From assembly GCF_024599795.1 (NCBI RefSeq), contig NZ_CP102246.1, forward strand, positions 3,596,001 through 3,660,000: a DNA stretch of 64,000 nt, given 5' to 3'. The translations under genes were made by a program, and so were the position numbers. The notes below the pieces were generated by a model. That model did no database searches. It was given only the letters and a program-made list of their open reading frames with translations, and was not told where the DNA came from. Below are positions 8,754 through 18,749 of the stretch, in pieces. The number at the start of each line of letters is the position of its first letter. The first letter of the stretch is position 1. The DNA comes from Enterobacter cloacae complex sp. R_G8. Lineage in GTDB: Bacteria > Pseudomonadota > Gammaproteobacteria > Enterobacterales > Enterobacteriaceae.

Positions 8754-9272
8754 TTAGAAGCGGTAACCTACGCCCGCGATCCAGGTGCCAACGTCAACAT
8801 TGCGGATACGGCTCTGCTCATAGGAGAAGTCCAGAGCAACGTCTTCGATTGGGTTGAACTGCAGACCCGCGCCATAGGAGAAGCCGTAGTCGCTGTTGCT
8901 TGCAGTGCGGTTCAGACCCTGGTTTTCGGTCTGCTGGAATTTACCGTAGCCAACACCTACAACACCGTAGATGCTTGCCCAGTCGTTCAGACGGTATGCT
9001 GGACCAGCGGTGATGCCGTAGTACTGGCCTTTGTTGTATGCGCCGTTTTCAGAACGATCTTTCTCGGTGTAGGTGAAAGAACCGATCACGCCCAGTGGGT
9101 TGTTATCCTGCTCGTAACGATACTTCAGGTTGAAACCGTTAGCTTTGTTCATTACGCCCTGCATATCGCTCTGAGCGTAACCACCGGTCACAGTGGAAGT
9201 AGCAGCTACAGCGGTACCTGCGGAAACAGCCAGTACAGCGGCCAGTGCTGAAAGACATGCAATTTTTTTCAT
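8754..9272 (-). CDS. ompX: Outer membrane protein OmpX
   Basis: This 172-residue small eight-stranded beta-barrel has a 23-residue signal peptide (MKKIACLSALAAVLAVSAG, cut after AVA) and a mature start ATSTVTGGYAQSDMQG. It matches E. coli OmpX over its whole length, including YYGITAGPAY, IYGVVGVGYGKF and the terminal YRF recognised by the BAM machinery. I start it at ATG 9272 behind GAGGTGG; an in-frame GTG two codons earlier lies within that ribosome binding site and is rejected. OmpX has extracellular strands linked to adhesion and complement resistance, and its mRNA is a known sRNA target in E. coli and Salmonella. Differences from E. coli cluster in the exposed loops, as usual. Confidence 0.97.
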   Translation of the reverse strand: MKKIACLSALAAVLAVSAGTAVAATSTVTGGYAQSDMQGVMNKANGFNLKYRYEQDNNPLGVIGSFTYTEKDRSENGAYNKGQYYGITAGPAYRLNDWASIYGVVGVGYGKFQQTENQGLNRTASNSDYGFSYGAGLQFNPIEDVALDFSYEQSRIRNVDVGTWIAGVGYRF

Positions 9273-9626
9273 AACCACCTCAAATGTGCTTCAAGTAAAT
9301 CCGTAAGTTTTAAATATATCAAAAAAATTTGCGAAACTCTTTGAGATTCGTGATGTCTAATGAAACCTTTCCTGTAACAGAACGTTTCCAGCATCAGTTA
9401 TCTTATTCAAATCACAGAGAATTTCTGTTGCAAAACACCCATACTGCGCGTCAATGCCTCTACATTCATCCAGATTATTCCTAATCTGACAGGCGATAAA
9501 ACCAGCAACGCTAATCCATTTTACGGATTTTCCCTGGTTTTTTTTCAACAGTAGCTCAACCGTGACGCCATATTTCCATTACACTGCGGCTTTTACCCTA
9601 TTTGACAAAAATTGACAGGAGAAAGG
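9273..9626. other. Intergenic region between divergent ompX and rhtA
   Basis: These 354 bases are AT-rich. Near ompX a -10-like element (minus strand TATATT at 9313-9318) is a plausible ompX promoter part. A 63-codon TTG-started frame (9357-9548, minus) has no ribosome binding site or recognised homologue, and I do not call it a gene. Nothing else was recognised. Confidence 0.5.
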
Positions 9627-10514
9627 ATGCCAGGGTTATCCCGCAGGTCGTCGGTCTGGATGCCGGTTGCTGTAATTCTGATCGCGATGTTGTCCATACA
9701 GAGCGGAGCGTCGCTCGCGAAATCACTCTTTCCGCTGGTGGGCGCACCGGGCGTCACTGCCCTGCGTATCGCGTTAGGGACCCTGATCCTGGTGGTCATC
9801 TTTAAACCCTGGCGGTTGCGGGTTAAAAAAGAGCAGCGACTCCCGCTGCTTTTCTACGGACTGGCGCTGGGCGCCATGAACTATATGTTCTATCTCTCTA
9901 TCCAGACCATTCCTCTGGGTATTGCCGTCGCACTGGAATTTACCGGCCCGCTGGCCGTGGCGCTTTTCGCGTCCCGACGGCCTGTCGATTTTATCTGGGT
10001 AATCTTAGCGGTGCTTGGGTTATGGTTCTTGTTACCGCTGGGTCAGAGCGTCTCTGAAATTGACCTGAAGGGGGCCGCGCTGGCTCTGGGCGCAGGAGCC
10101 TGCTGGGCGGTCTATATCCTCACGGGCCAGCGCGCCGGAGAAGAGCACGGTCCGGCAACTGTCGCGCTGGGCTCGTTAATTGCCGCCATCATCTTTGTGC
10201 CACTCGGAATGGCTCAGGCCACGGAATCCATCTGGCAATGGTCAGTGATGCCGATTGGGCTTGCTGTCGCCATCCTCTCCACCGCCCTGCCCTATTCGCT
10301 GGAGATGATTGCCCTGACGCGGCTGCCGACGCGCATTTTCGGCACGCTGATGAGCATGGAACCCGCACTGGCCGCCATCTCCGGTATGGTATTCCTCGGT
10401 GAAACCCTCACGTTTACCCAGACGCTGGCGCTGTGCTCAATCATTGCAGCGTCTATGGGGTCAACGCTCACCATGCGCCCCGAGTCAAAAGTTGAGAAAA
10501 TCGACATCAGCTAA
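9627..10514 (+). CDS. rhtA: Threonine/homoserine exporter RhtA (EamA/DMT family)
   Basis: This 295-residue inner-membrane protein has 10 predicted helices as two EamA repeats and matches E. coli RhtA (295 residues). Family stretches include GASLAKSLFPLVGAPGVTALRIALGTLILV and LALGAGACWAVYILTGQRAGEEHG. It exports threonine and homoserine by proton exchange. The start is ATG 9627 behind AGGAGAAAGG; a TTG five codons upstream would lie on the ribosome binding site. It is divergent from ompX and upstream of dps on the same strand, but separated from dps by a hairpin and a dedicated dps promoter. Confidence 0.95.
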   Translation: MPGLSRRSSVWMPVAVILIAMLSIQSGASLAKSLFPLVGAPGVTALRIALGTLILVVIFKPWRLRVKKEQRLPLLFYGLALGAMNYMFYLSIQTIPLGIAVALEFTGPLAVALFASRRPVDFIWVILAVLGLWFLLPLGQSVSEIDLKGAALALGAGACWAVYILTGQRAGEEHGPATVALGSLIAAIIFVPLGMAQATESIWQWSVMPIGLAVAILSTALPYSLEMIALTRLPTRIFGTLMSMEPALAAISGMVFLGETLTFTQTLALCSIIAASMGSTLTMRPESKVEKIDIS

Positions 10515-10521
10515 TGCCGTA

Positions 10522-10553
10522 TATTCTGCATGGCTTCACTGCCATGCAGAATA
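10522..10553 (+). terminator. Perfect 13-bp hairpin after rhtA (probable 3' end)
   Basis: The arms TATTCTGCATGGC and GCCATGCAGAATA flank a six-base loop seven bases after the rhtA stop. No T tract follows, so it is not a standard intrinsic terminator. It may still mark or protect the rhtA mRNA 3' end. Confidence 0.5.
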
Positions 10554-10759
10554 AAGGCCAGTTCTTAGATTTTTATAATTTCTTACATTCTTCGTCATCG
10601 AAAAGCCATATTTCTCTTGCCTGCGATACGATATAAACAATTAAGATTGATCTGTGTCAATTTTAAAATACGTTAGAAATTTCAGTGGGTTAATAATTCA
10701 ACCTTCTTCTTGCTATTAAACCAATAGGCACAGCCAAACCGCAGGGAAAAAATCCGGTG

Positions 10760-10766
10760 CTATACT
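10760..10766 (+). promoter_or_regulatory. dps promoter -10 element (sigma-S type)
   Basis: CTATACT, preceded by GTG and followed by TAG, matches the extended -10 favoured by sigma-S, about 48 bases upstream of the dps start. dps is known to be sigma-S and OxyR dependent in E. coli. The region before it (10554-10750) is AT-rich and shows nothing else I can name. Confidence 0.7.
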
Positions 10767-10792
10767 TAGTTCCGTAATTACCTGGGACATAA

Positions 10793-11317
<525 letters not shown>

Positions 11318-11337
11318 TCCATACGAATTTTCTATCA

Positions 11338-11364
11338 AACCCTCGCCTCCGGTGAGGGTTTTGC
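11338..11364 (+). terminator. Intrinsic terminator of dps
   Basis: AACCCTCGCC-TCC-GGTGAGGGTTTTG forms a 10-base-pair stem (one G-T pair) with a short T run, 21 bases after the dps stop. Confidence 0.85.
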
Positions 11365-11507
11365 ACATTTGTGGTGCACACTTTTCCCCTGAGACGCTGC
11401 AAAAGTGAAGAAAATGTAATAATCACCTCACACAACCGTTAATGGAAGATTGTTTTTTCGTCATTATTTGCGCTAAATATCTCCCCGTCAGTTGAGCCAA
11501 ACGACAC

Positions 11508-11522
11508 GCACCAAAACGGTGC
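11508..11522. promoter_or_regulatory. NtrC (GlnG) binding site upstream of glnH
   Basis: GCACCAAAACGGTGC is a dyad close to the NtrC consensus (TGCACC-N5-GGTGCA), about 100 bases upstream of the sigma-54 promoter, where enhancer sites usually lie. A second half-site, TTGGTGCA, occurs near 11530-11537. The rest of the 360-base dps-glnH interval shows nothing else I recognise. Confidence 0.75.
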
Positions 11523-11606
11523 TTCATCTTGGTGCAATCAGACATCATTGCCACGTTTATTGTGCAATGCATGACATCCTCCCCTTTGCAAAACAACAGC
11601 TTGTAA

Positions 11607-12422
<816 letters not shown>

Positions 12423-12447
12423 TTTTACCTGAATTCAGGTTTGTAAC

Positions 12448-12474
12448 GCCCGGTGGCGCTCACGCTTACCGGGC
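12448..12474. repeat. REP-like palindrome between glnH and glnP
   Basis: GCCCGGTGGCGCTCACGCTTACCGGGC has the enterobacterial REP layout with GCCCGGT/ACCGGGC arms. Just before it a 14-base palindrome, ACCTGAATTCAGGT (12427-12440), follows the glnH stop. In intra-operon positions such elements can stabilise upstream mRNA. Confidence 0.8.
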
Positions 12475-12515
12475 CTACGTTTTTCGTTTTTCACCACGGT
12501 ATACAGGAATACATC

Positions 12516-13175
12516 ATGCAGTTTGACTGGAGCGCCATCTGGCCTGCCATTCCTCTCTTGCTTGAAGGCGCTAAAATGACCCTGTGGATTTCGGTCCTCG
12601 GTCTGGTTGGCGGGTTGATTATCGGTCTTGTCGCCGGTTTCGCCCGCACCTACGGTGGCTGGATTGCAAACCACATCGCACTGGTATTCATCGAAGTGAT
12701 CCGCGGCACCCCGATTGTGGTGCAGGTCATGTTCATCTACTTCGCCCTGCCAATGGCCTTCACCGACCTGCGCATTGACCCGTTCAGCGCCGCCGTCGTG
12801 ACCATTATGATCAACTCCGGTGCCTACATCGCGGAAATTACGCGCGGTGCGGTGCTGTCGATTCATAAAGGCTTCAGTGAAGCGGGTCTGGCGTTAGGCC
12901 TTTCGCGTCGCGAAACCATCCGTCACGTGATTCTGCCTCTGGCACTGCGCCGCATGCTGCCGCCGCTGGGCAACCAGTGGATCATCAGTATCAAAGACAC
13001 GTCACTGTTCATCGTTATCGGCGTTGCTGAACTGACCCGCCAGGGCCAGGAGATCATTGCTGGCAACTTCCGTGCGCTGGAAATCTGGAGTGCGGTAGCC
13101 GTGGTCTACCTGATTATCACTCTGGTTCTGAGCTTCGTTCTGCGTCGTCTTGAAAGAAGGATGAAAATCCTGTGA
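12516..13175 (+). CDS. glnP: Glutamine ABC transporter permease
   Basis: This 219-residue protein, equal in length to E. coli GlnP, has about five membrane helices. The binding-protein-dependent permease signature (EAA loop) is visible as [33 protein letters not shown] (about residues 125-157). It forms the membrane channel of the glutamine importer as a dimer with GlnQ. ATG 12516 follows a modest CAGGA; a longer frame would run through the REP element and is rejected. Its stop overlaps the glnQ GTG start by four bases. Confidence 0.97.
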   Translation: MQFDWSAIWPAIPLLLEGAKMTLWISVLGLVGGLIIGLVAGFARTYGGWIANHIALVFIEVIRGTPIVVQVMFIYFALPMAFTDLRIDPFSAAVVTIMINSGAYIAEITRGAVLSIHKGFSEAGLALGLSRRETIRHVILPLALRRMLPPLGNQWIISIKDTSLFIVIGVAELTRQGQEIIAGNFRALEIWSAVAVVYLIITLVLSFVLRRLERRMKIL

Positions 13176-13894
13176 TTGAATTTAAAAACGTATCCAAGCA
13201 CTTTGGCCCAACCCAGGTGCTGCACAATATCGATCTGAGCATCAAACAAGGTGAAGTGGTCGTCATTATCGGCCCATCCGGTTCCGGTAAATCAACCCTG
13301 CTGCGCTGCATCAACAAGCTGGAAGAGATCACCAGCGGCGATCTGATCGTCGATGGCCTGAAGGTGAACGACCCGAAAGTGGACGACCGGCTGATTCGCC
13401 AGGAAGCAGGCATGGTGTTCCAGCAGTTCTACCTGTTCCCGCACCTGACGGCGCTGGAAAACGTGATGTTTGGCCCATTGCGCGTGCGCGGTGCCAACAA
13501 AGCGGCAGCGGAAGCACTGGCCAAAGATCTGCTGGCGAAAGTCGGCCTCGCAGAACGTGCCCACCACTACCCTTCTGAGCTCTCCGGTGGACAACAGCAG
13601 CGAGTGGCAATTGCCCGCGCGCTGGCGGTGAAACCGAAGATGATGCTGTTTGATGAGCCGACTTCCGCGCTCGACCCGGAGCTGCGCCACGAGGTGCTGA
13701 AAGTCATGCAGGATCTGGCAGAAGAAGGGATGACGATGGTTATCGTGACCCACGAAATCGGCTTTGCCGAGAAAGTGGCATCCCGCCTTATCTTCATCGA
13801 TAAAGGCCGTATAGCGGAAGACGGTAACCCGCAGGAATTGATTGCGAACCCGCCAAGCCAGCGTTTGCAGGAGTTCCTGCAGCACGTCTCCTGA
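13172..13894 (+). CDS. glnQ: Glutamine ABC transporter ATP-binding protein
   Basis: This 240-residue ATPase of the polar amino-acid importer type starts at GTG (13172), overlapping glnP. All nucleotide-binding motifs are intact: Walker [10 protein letters not shown] (about residue 34), Q-loop VFQQFYLFP, signature [15 protein letters not shown] (about 135), Walker [14 protein letters not shown] and the switch His in VTHEIGFA. It powers glutamine uptake through GlnP. It is the last gene of the operon, with a strong terminator 22 bases downstream. Confidence 0.98.
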   Translation: MIEFKNVSKHFGPTQVLHNIDLSIKQGEVVVIIGPSGSGKSTLLRCINKLEEITSGDLIVDGLKVNDPKVDDRLIRQEAGMVFQQFYLFPHLTALENVMFGPLRVRGANKAAAEALAKDLLAKVGLAERAHHYPSELSGGQQQRVAIARALAVKPKMMLFDEPTSALDPELRHEVLKVMQDLAEEGMTMVIVTHEIGFAEKVASRLIFIDKGRIAEDGNPQELIANPPSQRLQEFLQHVS

Positions 13895-13916
13895 TCGTCG
13901 TTCATCCGCTACACAG

Positions 13917-13939
13917 AGCCGGGCATGCCCGGCTTTTTT
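13917..13939 (+). terminator. Intrinsic terminator of glnHPQ
   Basis: AGCCGGGCATGCCCGGCTTTTTT is a self-complementary GC-rich stem with a T6 tail shortly after the glnQ stop. Confidence 0.9.
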
Positions 13940-14023
13940 ACGCCAGATTGTTCCCAAAAATCCCTCTACGCGCCCCGACTTCTATACTTATCATTTTGTT
14001 CGACATTTTCACCGGAGGACGCC

Positions 14024-16237
14024 GTGCCGTGGATCCTGCTGTTGTTGTTTAGTCTGTTTAGTGCGCCATCATTCGCCGTCGCGATCCCCGGCGTCACCAC
14101 CGGAACCACCGCGACGAAGGAGAGTACGCCACCACCAGAGCCCGATGTCGAACAGAAAAAAGCCGCCTACAGCGCCCTGGCCGATGTGCTGGAAAACGAC
14201 ACCTCCCGGCAGGAGCTCATCGATCAACTGCGAAAAGTGGCCGCCACGCCGCCGCAGGAGCCCGTTCCGACCATCACCCCGCCGCAGGTAGAGGAGCAAA
14301 AAACGGTGCTGGAAAACGTGACCGACGTTAGCCGCCACTATGCTGATGCCCTCTCCTCGCGCTTTGCCCAGCTCTATCGCAACCTGATTGGCTCTCCACA
14401 TAAGCCCTTTAACCCCCAGACGTTTACCACTGCCGCCACGCAGTTTTTAATTCTGGCGGCGGCGGTATTCATTTTTTACTGGCTGGTGCGCCTGTGCGCG
14501 TGGCCGCTGTACCGGAAGATGGGACAATGGGGTCGCAAGAAGAATCAGCAGAAAAGCAGCTGGTTACACCTGCCGCTGATGATAGCCGCCGCGTTTATCA
14601 TCGATTTACTGCTGCTGGCGCTGACGCTGTTCACAGGACAAGTGCTGGCTGACAAACTGAATACCGGCAACAAAACCATCGCCTTCCAGCAGGCACTTTT
14701 CCTGAATGCTTTTGCGGTCATTGAGTTCTTTAAGGCCCTGCTGCGACTGATATTTTGCCCGCACGTACCGGCACTTCGTCCTTTCTCCATACAGGATGCC
14801 AGCGCCAGATACTGGGCACTGCGTCTGAGCGTACTCAGCGGGTTGATTGGCTATGGTCTGCTGGTTGCCGTGCCGATCATCTCCAACCAGGTGAACGTCC
14901 AGTTTGGTGCTCTGGCAAACGTGCTGATTATGATCTGCATTACCGTCTGGGCGCTGTACCTTATCTTCCATAACAAGAAGACCATTACGGAGAGCCTGCT
15001 GCACCTGGCCAATCGTTCCCTCTCGTTCTTTAGCCTCTTTATTCGCGCTTTTGCCCTGGTGTGGCACTGGCTGGCCAGCGCCTATTTCATTGTGCTGTGC
15101 TTCTTCTCGCTGTTCGATCCCGGTAATAGCCTGAAGTTTATGATGGGGGCAACATTTAAGAGCCTGGCCATTATTGGCGTGGCAGCTTTTGTCTCCGGCC
15201 TGCTCTCCCGCTGGATATCCAAAACCATTACCCTGTCGCCACAGGTACAGCGCAGTTACCCGGAGCTGCAAAAACGGGTGAACGGCTGGCTCTCGGTCTC
15301 GCTGAAGGTGGCGCGTATTCTGACCGTCTGTGTGGCGATTATGCTGCTGCTCAATGCCTGGGGGCTGTTCGATTTCTGGAACTGGCTGCACAACGGCGCA
15401 GGGGAAAAGACCGTCGATATTTTGATCCGTATCGCGCTGATCCTGTTCTTCTCTGCCGTGGGCTGGACGCTGCTGGCCAGTCTGATTGAGAACCGCCTGG
15501 TCTCTGACATTCACGGCAGGCCGCTGCCGAGCGCGCGCGCCCGCACGTTGCTGACTCTGTTCCGCAACGCGCTGGCGGTCATCATCAGCACCATCACGAT
15601 TATGATTGTGCTCTCGGAAATCGGCGTGAATATCGCGCCGCTGCTGGCGGGGGCGGGGGCACTGGGTCTGGCTATCTCCTTCGGCTCGCAGACGCTGGTG
15701 AAGGACATTATCACCGGTATCTTTATTCAGTTTGAAAATGGCATGAACACCGGGGATCTGGTGACGATTGGGCCACTCACCGGCACGGTTGAACGAATGT
15801 CGATTCGATCCGTCGGTGTGCGCCAGGACACCGGGGCGTACCACATTATTCCGTGGTCATCGATTACCACCTTCGCCAACTTCGTCCGGGGTATTGGCTC
15901 GGTGGTGGCGAATTACGATGTCGATCGTCATGAAGATGCTGATAAAGCCAAACAGGCGCTACGGGATGCAGTCGATGAGATGATGGCCATGGAGGATATA
16001 CGCGGGCTGGTAATTGGCGAGCCATCGTTTGCCGGTATTGTCGGGCTGACCAACACGGCGTTTACCCTCCGCGTGTCCTTCACCACCCAGCCGCTTAAAC
16101 AGTGGACGGTGCGCTTTGCCCTCGACAGCATGGTGAAAAAACACTTTGATCTCGCGGATGTGCGCATGCCGGTGCAGACATATCAGGTATTGCCGCCACC
16201 CGCCTCGCCGCTCCCGCCGCAGGAGCCGACGCTGTAA
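14024..16237 (+). CDS. ybiO: Mechanosensitive channel YbiO (MscS superfamily)
   Basis: This 737-residue protein starts at GTG 14024 behind CGGAGGAC, which gives a signal peptide (VPWILLLLFSLFSAPSFA). A longer in-frame start upstream lies inside the glnQ terminator and is rejected. After a periplasmic linker there are about ten membrane helices, ending in the MscS pore helix (LLAGAGALGLAISFGSQTLVKD, about residues 540-562) and the MscS beta domain (FIQFENGMNTGDLVTIGPLTGTVE). A Pro-rich tail closes the protein. E. coli YbiO (741 residues) is a NaCl-induced, moderate-conductance mechanosensitive channel that releases solutes on hypo-osmotic shock. It appears monocistronic, with a REP element after it. 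Confidence 0.93.
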   Translation: MPWILLLLFSLFSAPSFAVAIPGVTTGTTATKESTPPPEPDVEQKKAAYSALADVLENDTSRQELIDQLRKVAATPPQEPVPTITPPQVEEQKTVLENVTDVSRHYADALSSRFAQLYRNLIGSPHKPFNPQTFTTAATQFLILAAAVFIFYWLVRLCAWPLYRKMGQWGRKKNQQKSSWLHLPLMIAAAFIIDLLLLALTLFTGQVLADKLNTGNKTIAFQQALFLNAFAVIEFFKALLRLIFCPHVPALRPFSIQDASARYWALRLSVLSGLIGYGLLVAVPIISNQVNVQFGALANVLIMICITVWALYLIFHNKKTITESLLHLANRSLSFFSLFIRAFALVWHWLASAYFIVLCFFSLFDPGNSLKFMMGATFKSLAIIGVAAFVSGLLSRWISKTITLSPQVQRSYPELQKRVNGWLSVSLKVARILTVCVAIMLLLNAWGLFDFWNWLHNGAGEKTVDILIRIALILFFSAVGWTLLASLIENRLVSDIHGRPLPSARARTLLTLFRNALAVIISTITIMIVLSEIGVNIAPLLAGAGALGLAISFGSQTLVKDIITGIFIQFENGMNTGDLVTIGPLTGTVERMSIRSVGVRQDTGAYHIIPWSSITTFANFVRGIGSVVANYDVDRHEDADKAKQALRDAVDEMMAMEDIRGLVIGEPSFAGIVGLTNTAFTLRVSFTTQPLKQWTVRFALDSMVKKHFDLADVRMPVQTYQVLPPPASPLPPQEPTL

Positions 16238-16241
16238 CCGA

Positions 16242-16268
16242 GCCGGGTGGCGGCTTCGCCTTACCCGG
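16242..16268. repeat. REP element between ybiO and rlmF
   Basis: GCCGGGTGGCGG-CTTCGCCTTACCCGG is the standard enterobacterial REP sequence, placed between the convergent 3' ends of ybiO and rlmF. An almost identical copy lies at 59934-59962. Confidence 0.88.
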
Positions 16269-16282
16269 ACTACAACGGCGTG

Positions 16283-17194
16283 CTATTTGCGACGTTTGTT
16301 ATCGTCCATAAACGACCAGGCGATAAAGCGGCTCTGTTTCTGGCCTTGCGCCATCTCTTTTTTCACCACCTTCACGGCGCCAGCTTCGGTCAACGCGCGG
16401 TAAAGCGGCGGCAGGTTATCGCCGCGGGAAACCAGCGTCGTGAACCATTTTACCTGGCGGGCACACTGTTTGCTTTCCGCGATCATGCGCAGAATGAACG
16501 CCACCTCGCCCCCTTCGCACCACAGCTCCTGCTGCTGGCCGCCAAAGTTCAGCGCGGCGTCTTCAGCCTGACCCAGATTACGGCGCTTACGCTCACTGCC
16601 TGCACGGGCGGCGGCGGCCGAATCATGGAACGGCGGATTACACATCGTCGCGTCATAGCTTTCGTTTTTGTGAATAATGCCGTTGAAGATCGACGTTACC
16701 TCTTTCTGACGACGTAAGCGAATCGACCGGCTTAAGCCTGGATTGGCGTTAATGATCGCCTGCGCGCTGGCAAACGCCTCCGCACCAATTTCACTTCCGG
16801 TAAAGCGCCAGTGATATTCATGTACGCCGATCAACGGATAAATCAGGTTCGCCCCGGTACCGATATCCAGAACAGTGGCCTGCTGAGGAATAAGGCCGTC
16901 ACGATCGTCAGCCAGAAGATCGGCAAGATAGTGAAGATAATCGGCACGCCCCGGTACGGGTGGGCAGAGAAAGCCTTCCGGAATATCCCAGTGCGCGACA
17001 CCGTAGGAATGCGCCAGCAGGGCTTTGTTCAGCATTTTTACCGCCTGCGGATCAGCAAAGTTGACCGAAGGTTCACCGGCAGGCGTCTGCACAATGTAAT
17101 CCTGCAGCGGAGGACAGCTCTGGCATAACGCATTCATGTCGTAGCGGCTGCGGTGGCGATTTCGTGGGTGCAATCCCGGCTTGTGGGAAGTCAT
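16283..17194 (-). CDS. rlmF: 23S rRNA m6A1618 methyltransferase RlmF
   Basis: This 303-residue protein matches E. coli RlmF (YbiN, 308 residues). It has a basic N-terminus ([11 protein letters not shown]), the SAM-binding motif [16 protein letters not shown] (about residues 108-123) and the adenine N6 catalytic motif NPPFHDS (about 186). SERKRRNLG and the C-terminal part are also conserved. It methylates A1618 of 23S rRNA. The start is ATG 17194 with GGAGAA ahead. It is convergent with ybiO and divergent from mcbA, which is also its E. coli neighbour. Confidence 0.95.
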   Translation of the reverse strand: MTSHKPGLHPRNRHRSRYDMNALCQSCPPLQDYIVQTPAGEPSVNFADPQAVKMLNKALLAHSYGVAHWDIPEGFLCPPVPGRADYLHYLADLLADDRDGLIPQQATVLDIGTGANLIYPLIGVHEYHWRFTGSEIGAEAFASAQAIINANPGLSRSIRLRRQKEVTSIFNGIIHKNESYDATMCNPPFHDSAAAARAGSERKRRNLGQAEDAALNFGGQQQELWCEGGEVAFILRMIAESKQCARQVKWFTTLVSRGDNLPPLYRALTEAGAVKVVKKEMAQGQKQSRFIAWSFMDDNKRRK

Positions 17195-17437
17195 GGCATT
17201 CTCCTTTAAACAGCGGCGTAAGATACCCTGTGCGGGCGCAACGGTAAATATCTCTCTGCTCCGCGCAAAAAATCGCCAAAAATCAGGGACCTTTATGTCT
17301 ATGATCTGTCAGCGAATTGTCAATCTATATCGTCCAAAAAATAAGCAGATCATCATCAAATTTTTGCGCTAAATCACACTCGTCAGGCTTCTAAACTTAA
17401 AGGGAATCACCTGTTGTTTCCCCCTGAGGATGTGATT

Positions 17438-17704
17438 ATGAAAAAATACCTGACCCTTGTTGTTATTGCTGGCGCACTGGCCAGTGCATCATTTTCTGCC
17501 ATGGCCGTTCAGTCCCTGACCGAAAGTACCGATACCAGCCAGCTACGGCCTGCGGGAACCGTCTCGGTGAGCCGTGCAAGTAACCTTGATGACCTTCAAA
17601 ACAAACTGGCCGAAAAAGCCCGCCAGGAAGGTGCGAAAGGTTTCGTGGTGAATTCCGCCGGTGGCGATAACCATATGTATGGCACAGCAACCATCTATAA
17701 ATAA
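17438..17704 (+). CDS. mcbA: DUF1471 periplasmic protein McbA
   Basis: This 88-residue protein has a signal peptide (MKKYLTLVVIAGALASASFS, cut after AMA) and a DUF1471 (YhcN/BhsA) domain. SQLRPAGTVSVSRASNLDDL and the ending GTATIYK match E. coli McbA (YbiM), also beside rlmF. In E. coli McbA is part of the McbR-controlled response that affects mucoidy and biofilm. ATG 17438 follows TGAGGATG. The region upstream, back to rlmF (about 240 bases), is AT-rich and probably holds both promoters. E. coli has fiu and ybiX between mcbA and ybiI; both are absent here. Confidence 0.85.
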   Translation: MKKYLTLVVIAGALASASFSAMAVQSLTESTDTSQLRPAGTVSVSRASNLDDLQNKLAEKARQEGAKGFVVNSAGGDNHMYGTATIYK

Positions 17705-17822
17705 GTTCCTCTTCTGAGAATCACTGCATCTGGCTGACAGATGCAGTTCTCACCTCTTCTCTTGACTGTTCGTTTTTTGACCCCATCTTTATAAGAGAGA
17801 CACCCCACGTGAGGACAAGGCC

Positions 17823-18089
17823 ATGGCTTCCGGATGGGCGAATGACGACGCCGTGAACGAACAGATCAACAGTACCATTGAAGATGCAGTTGCCCGCGCT
17901 CGCGGTGAAATTCCGCGCGGGGAAAGTTTGACGGAATGTGAAGAGTGCGGAGAAACGATCCCGGAGGCGCGCCGTAAAGCCATACCCGGTGTACGGTTAT
18001 GCATCCACTGCCAACAGGATAAAGATTCGAAAAACAGTTCACATTCGGGATATAATCGCAGAGGATCGAAAGACAGCCAGTTACGTTGA
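17823..18089 (+). CDS. ybiI: DksA/TraR-type zinc-finger protein YbiI
   Basis: This 88-residue protein has the same length as E. coli YbiI. The zinc finger is CEECGETIPEARRKAIPGVRLCIHC (four Cys, about residues 39-63). The start MASGWANDDAVNEQINSTIEDA and the end YNRRGSKDSQLR are conserved. It resembles the short phage/TraR members of the DksA family that bind the RNA polymerase secondary channel, but its function is not established. GAGGACAAGG precedes the ATG. The 285 bases downstream to ybiJ hold no gene I can support. Confidence 0.93.
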   Translation: MASGWANDDAVNEQINSTIEDAVARARGEIPRGESLTECEECGETIPEARRKAIPGVRLCIHCQQDKDSKNSSHSGYNRRGSKDSQLR

Positions 18090-18374
18090 CTTTCCTTTAC
18101 CTAAGTTAACCGCGCAAGCGCTTTCCTTTACGCTCACGATTTTTTGCCAGGCGCGTAGCAAAATGTGCCCTTCATCACACGTCTGTAAACCGCAGCGACA
18201 AGAAATGTAAATCGCCCTTCTGAATTTATTAATATTCAATAAGTTATTTGTCATTCAATTTTTTTGAGCAACCACGTCAATTCTCTTCGATTTTATCTGC
18301 CGAAAAAAAACGTGATACTTATCACATCGACGGAACATCGTCCCTTTAACAGAAAAACCTGCGAGAGATTAATT

Positions 18375-18635
18375 ATGAAAACCATCAAATATGCTGTTGC
18401 TGCTGTTGCCCTGTCCGCTCTGTCTTTTGGCGCTTTCGCTGTAGAGCCAGTTTCTTCTGCTCAGGCACAGAACATGAATAAAGTAGGTGTGGTGAGTGCT
18501 GATGGCGCGACCACGCTGGACGGTCTGGAAGCCAAACTGGCTGAGAAAGCGGCAGCGGCTGGCGCAAGCGGATACACCATCACTTCCGCTAACGGCAATA
18601 ACAAGCTGAGCGGCACTGCGGTTATCTACAAATAA
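18375..18635 (+). CDS. ybiJ: DUF1471 periplasmic protein YbiJ
   Basis: This 86-residue protein has a signal peptide (MKTIKYAVAAVALSALSFGAF, cut near AVA) and a DUF1471 domain (NKVGVVSADGATTLDGLEAKLAEKAAAAGASGY, ending AVIYK). It matches E. coli YbiJ almost throughout. It is a paralogue of McbA, encoded 0.7 kb upstream. DUF1471 proteins are small, often stress-induced periplasmic or outer-membrane-associated proteins; the role of YbiJ is unknown. An in-frame extension upstream has no ribosome binding site and is rejected. A strong terminator follows. Confidence 0.92.
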   Translation: MKTIKYAVAAVALSALSFGAFAVEPVSSAQAQNMNKVGVVSADGATTLDGLEAKLAEKAAAAGASGYTITSANGNNKLSGTAVIYK

Positions 18636-18717
18636 TCGACTGAATTAATGCTCCACCCTCACCGTACCCTCTGGTGAGATGCTCCAACCCTCATTGACCC
18701 TGTTGTTACCCTTGCTT

Positions 18718-18747
18718 GCCCGTCCGCCACTGGACGGGCTTTTTTTT
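18718..18747 (+). terminator. Intrinsic terminator of ybiJ
   Basis: GCCCGTCC-GCCACT-GGACGGGC is followed by T8 and lies between the convergent ends of ybiJ and ybiB. Confidence 0.9.
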
Positions 18748-18749
18748 GC

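Noticed and set aside
9312..9338. A second strong promoter or regulator site for ompX
   Set aside because: The region is AT-rich, and several -10-like strings occur without a well spaced -35; too ambiguous to claim.
9357..9548. A possible 63-codon small protein between ompX and rhtA
   Set aside because: TTG start, no ribosome binding site, no recognised homologue; probably chance in a non-coding region.
14606..15844. A 412-codon open frame on the minus strand, antisense to ybiO
   Set aside because: Same reason: low-complexity Gln/Arg/His composition, no ribosome binding site, and fully covered by conserved ybiO.
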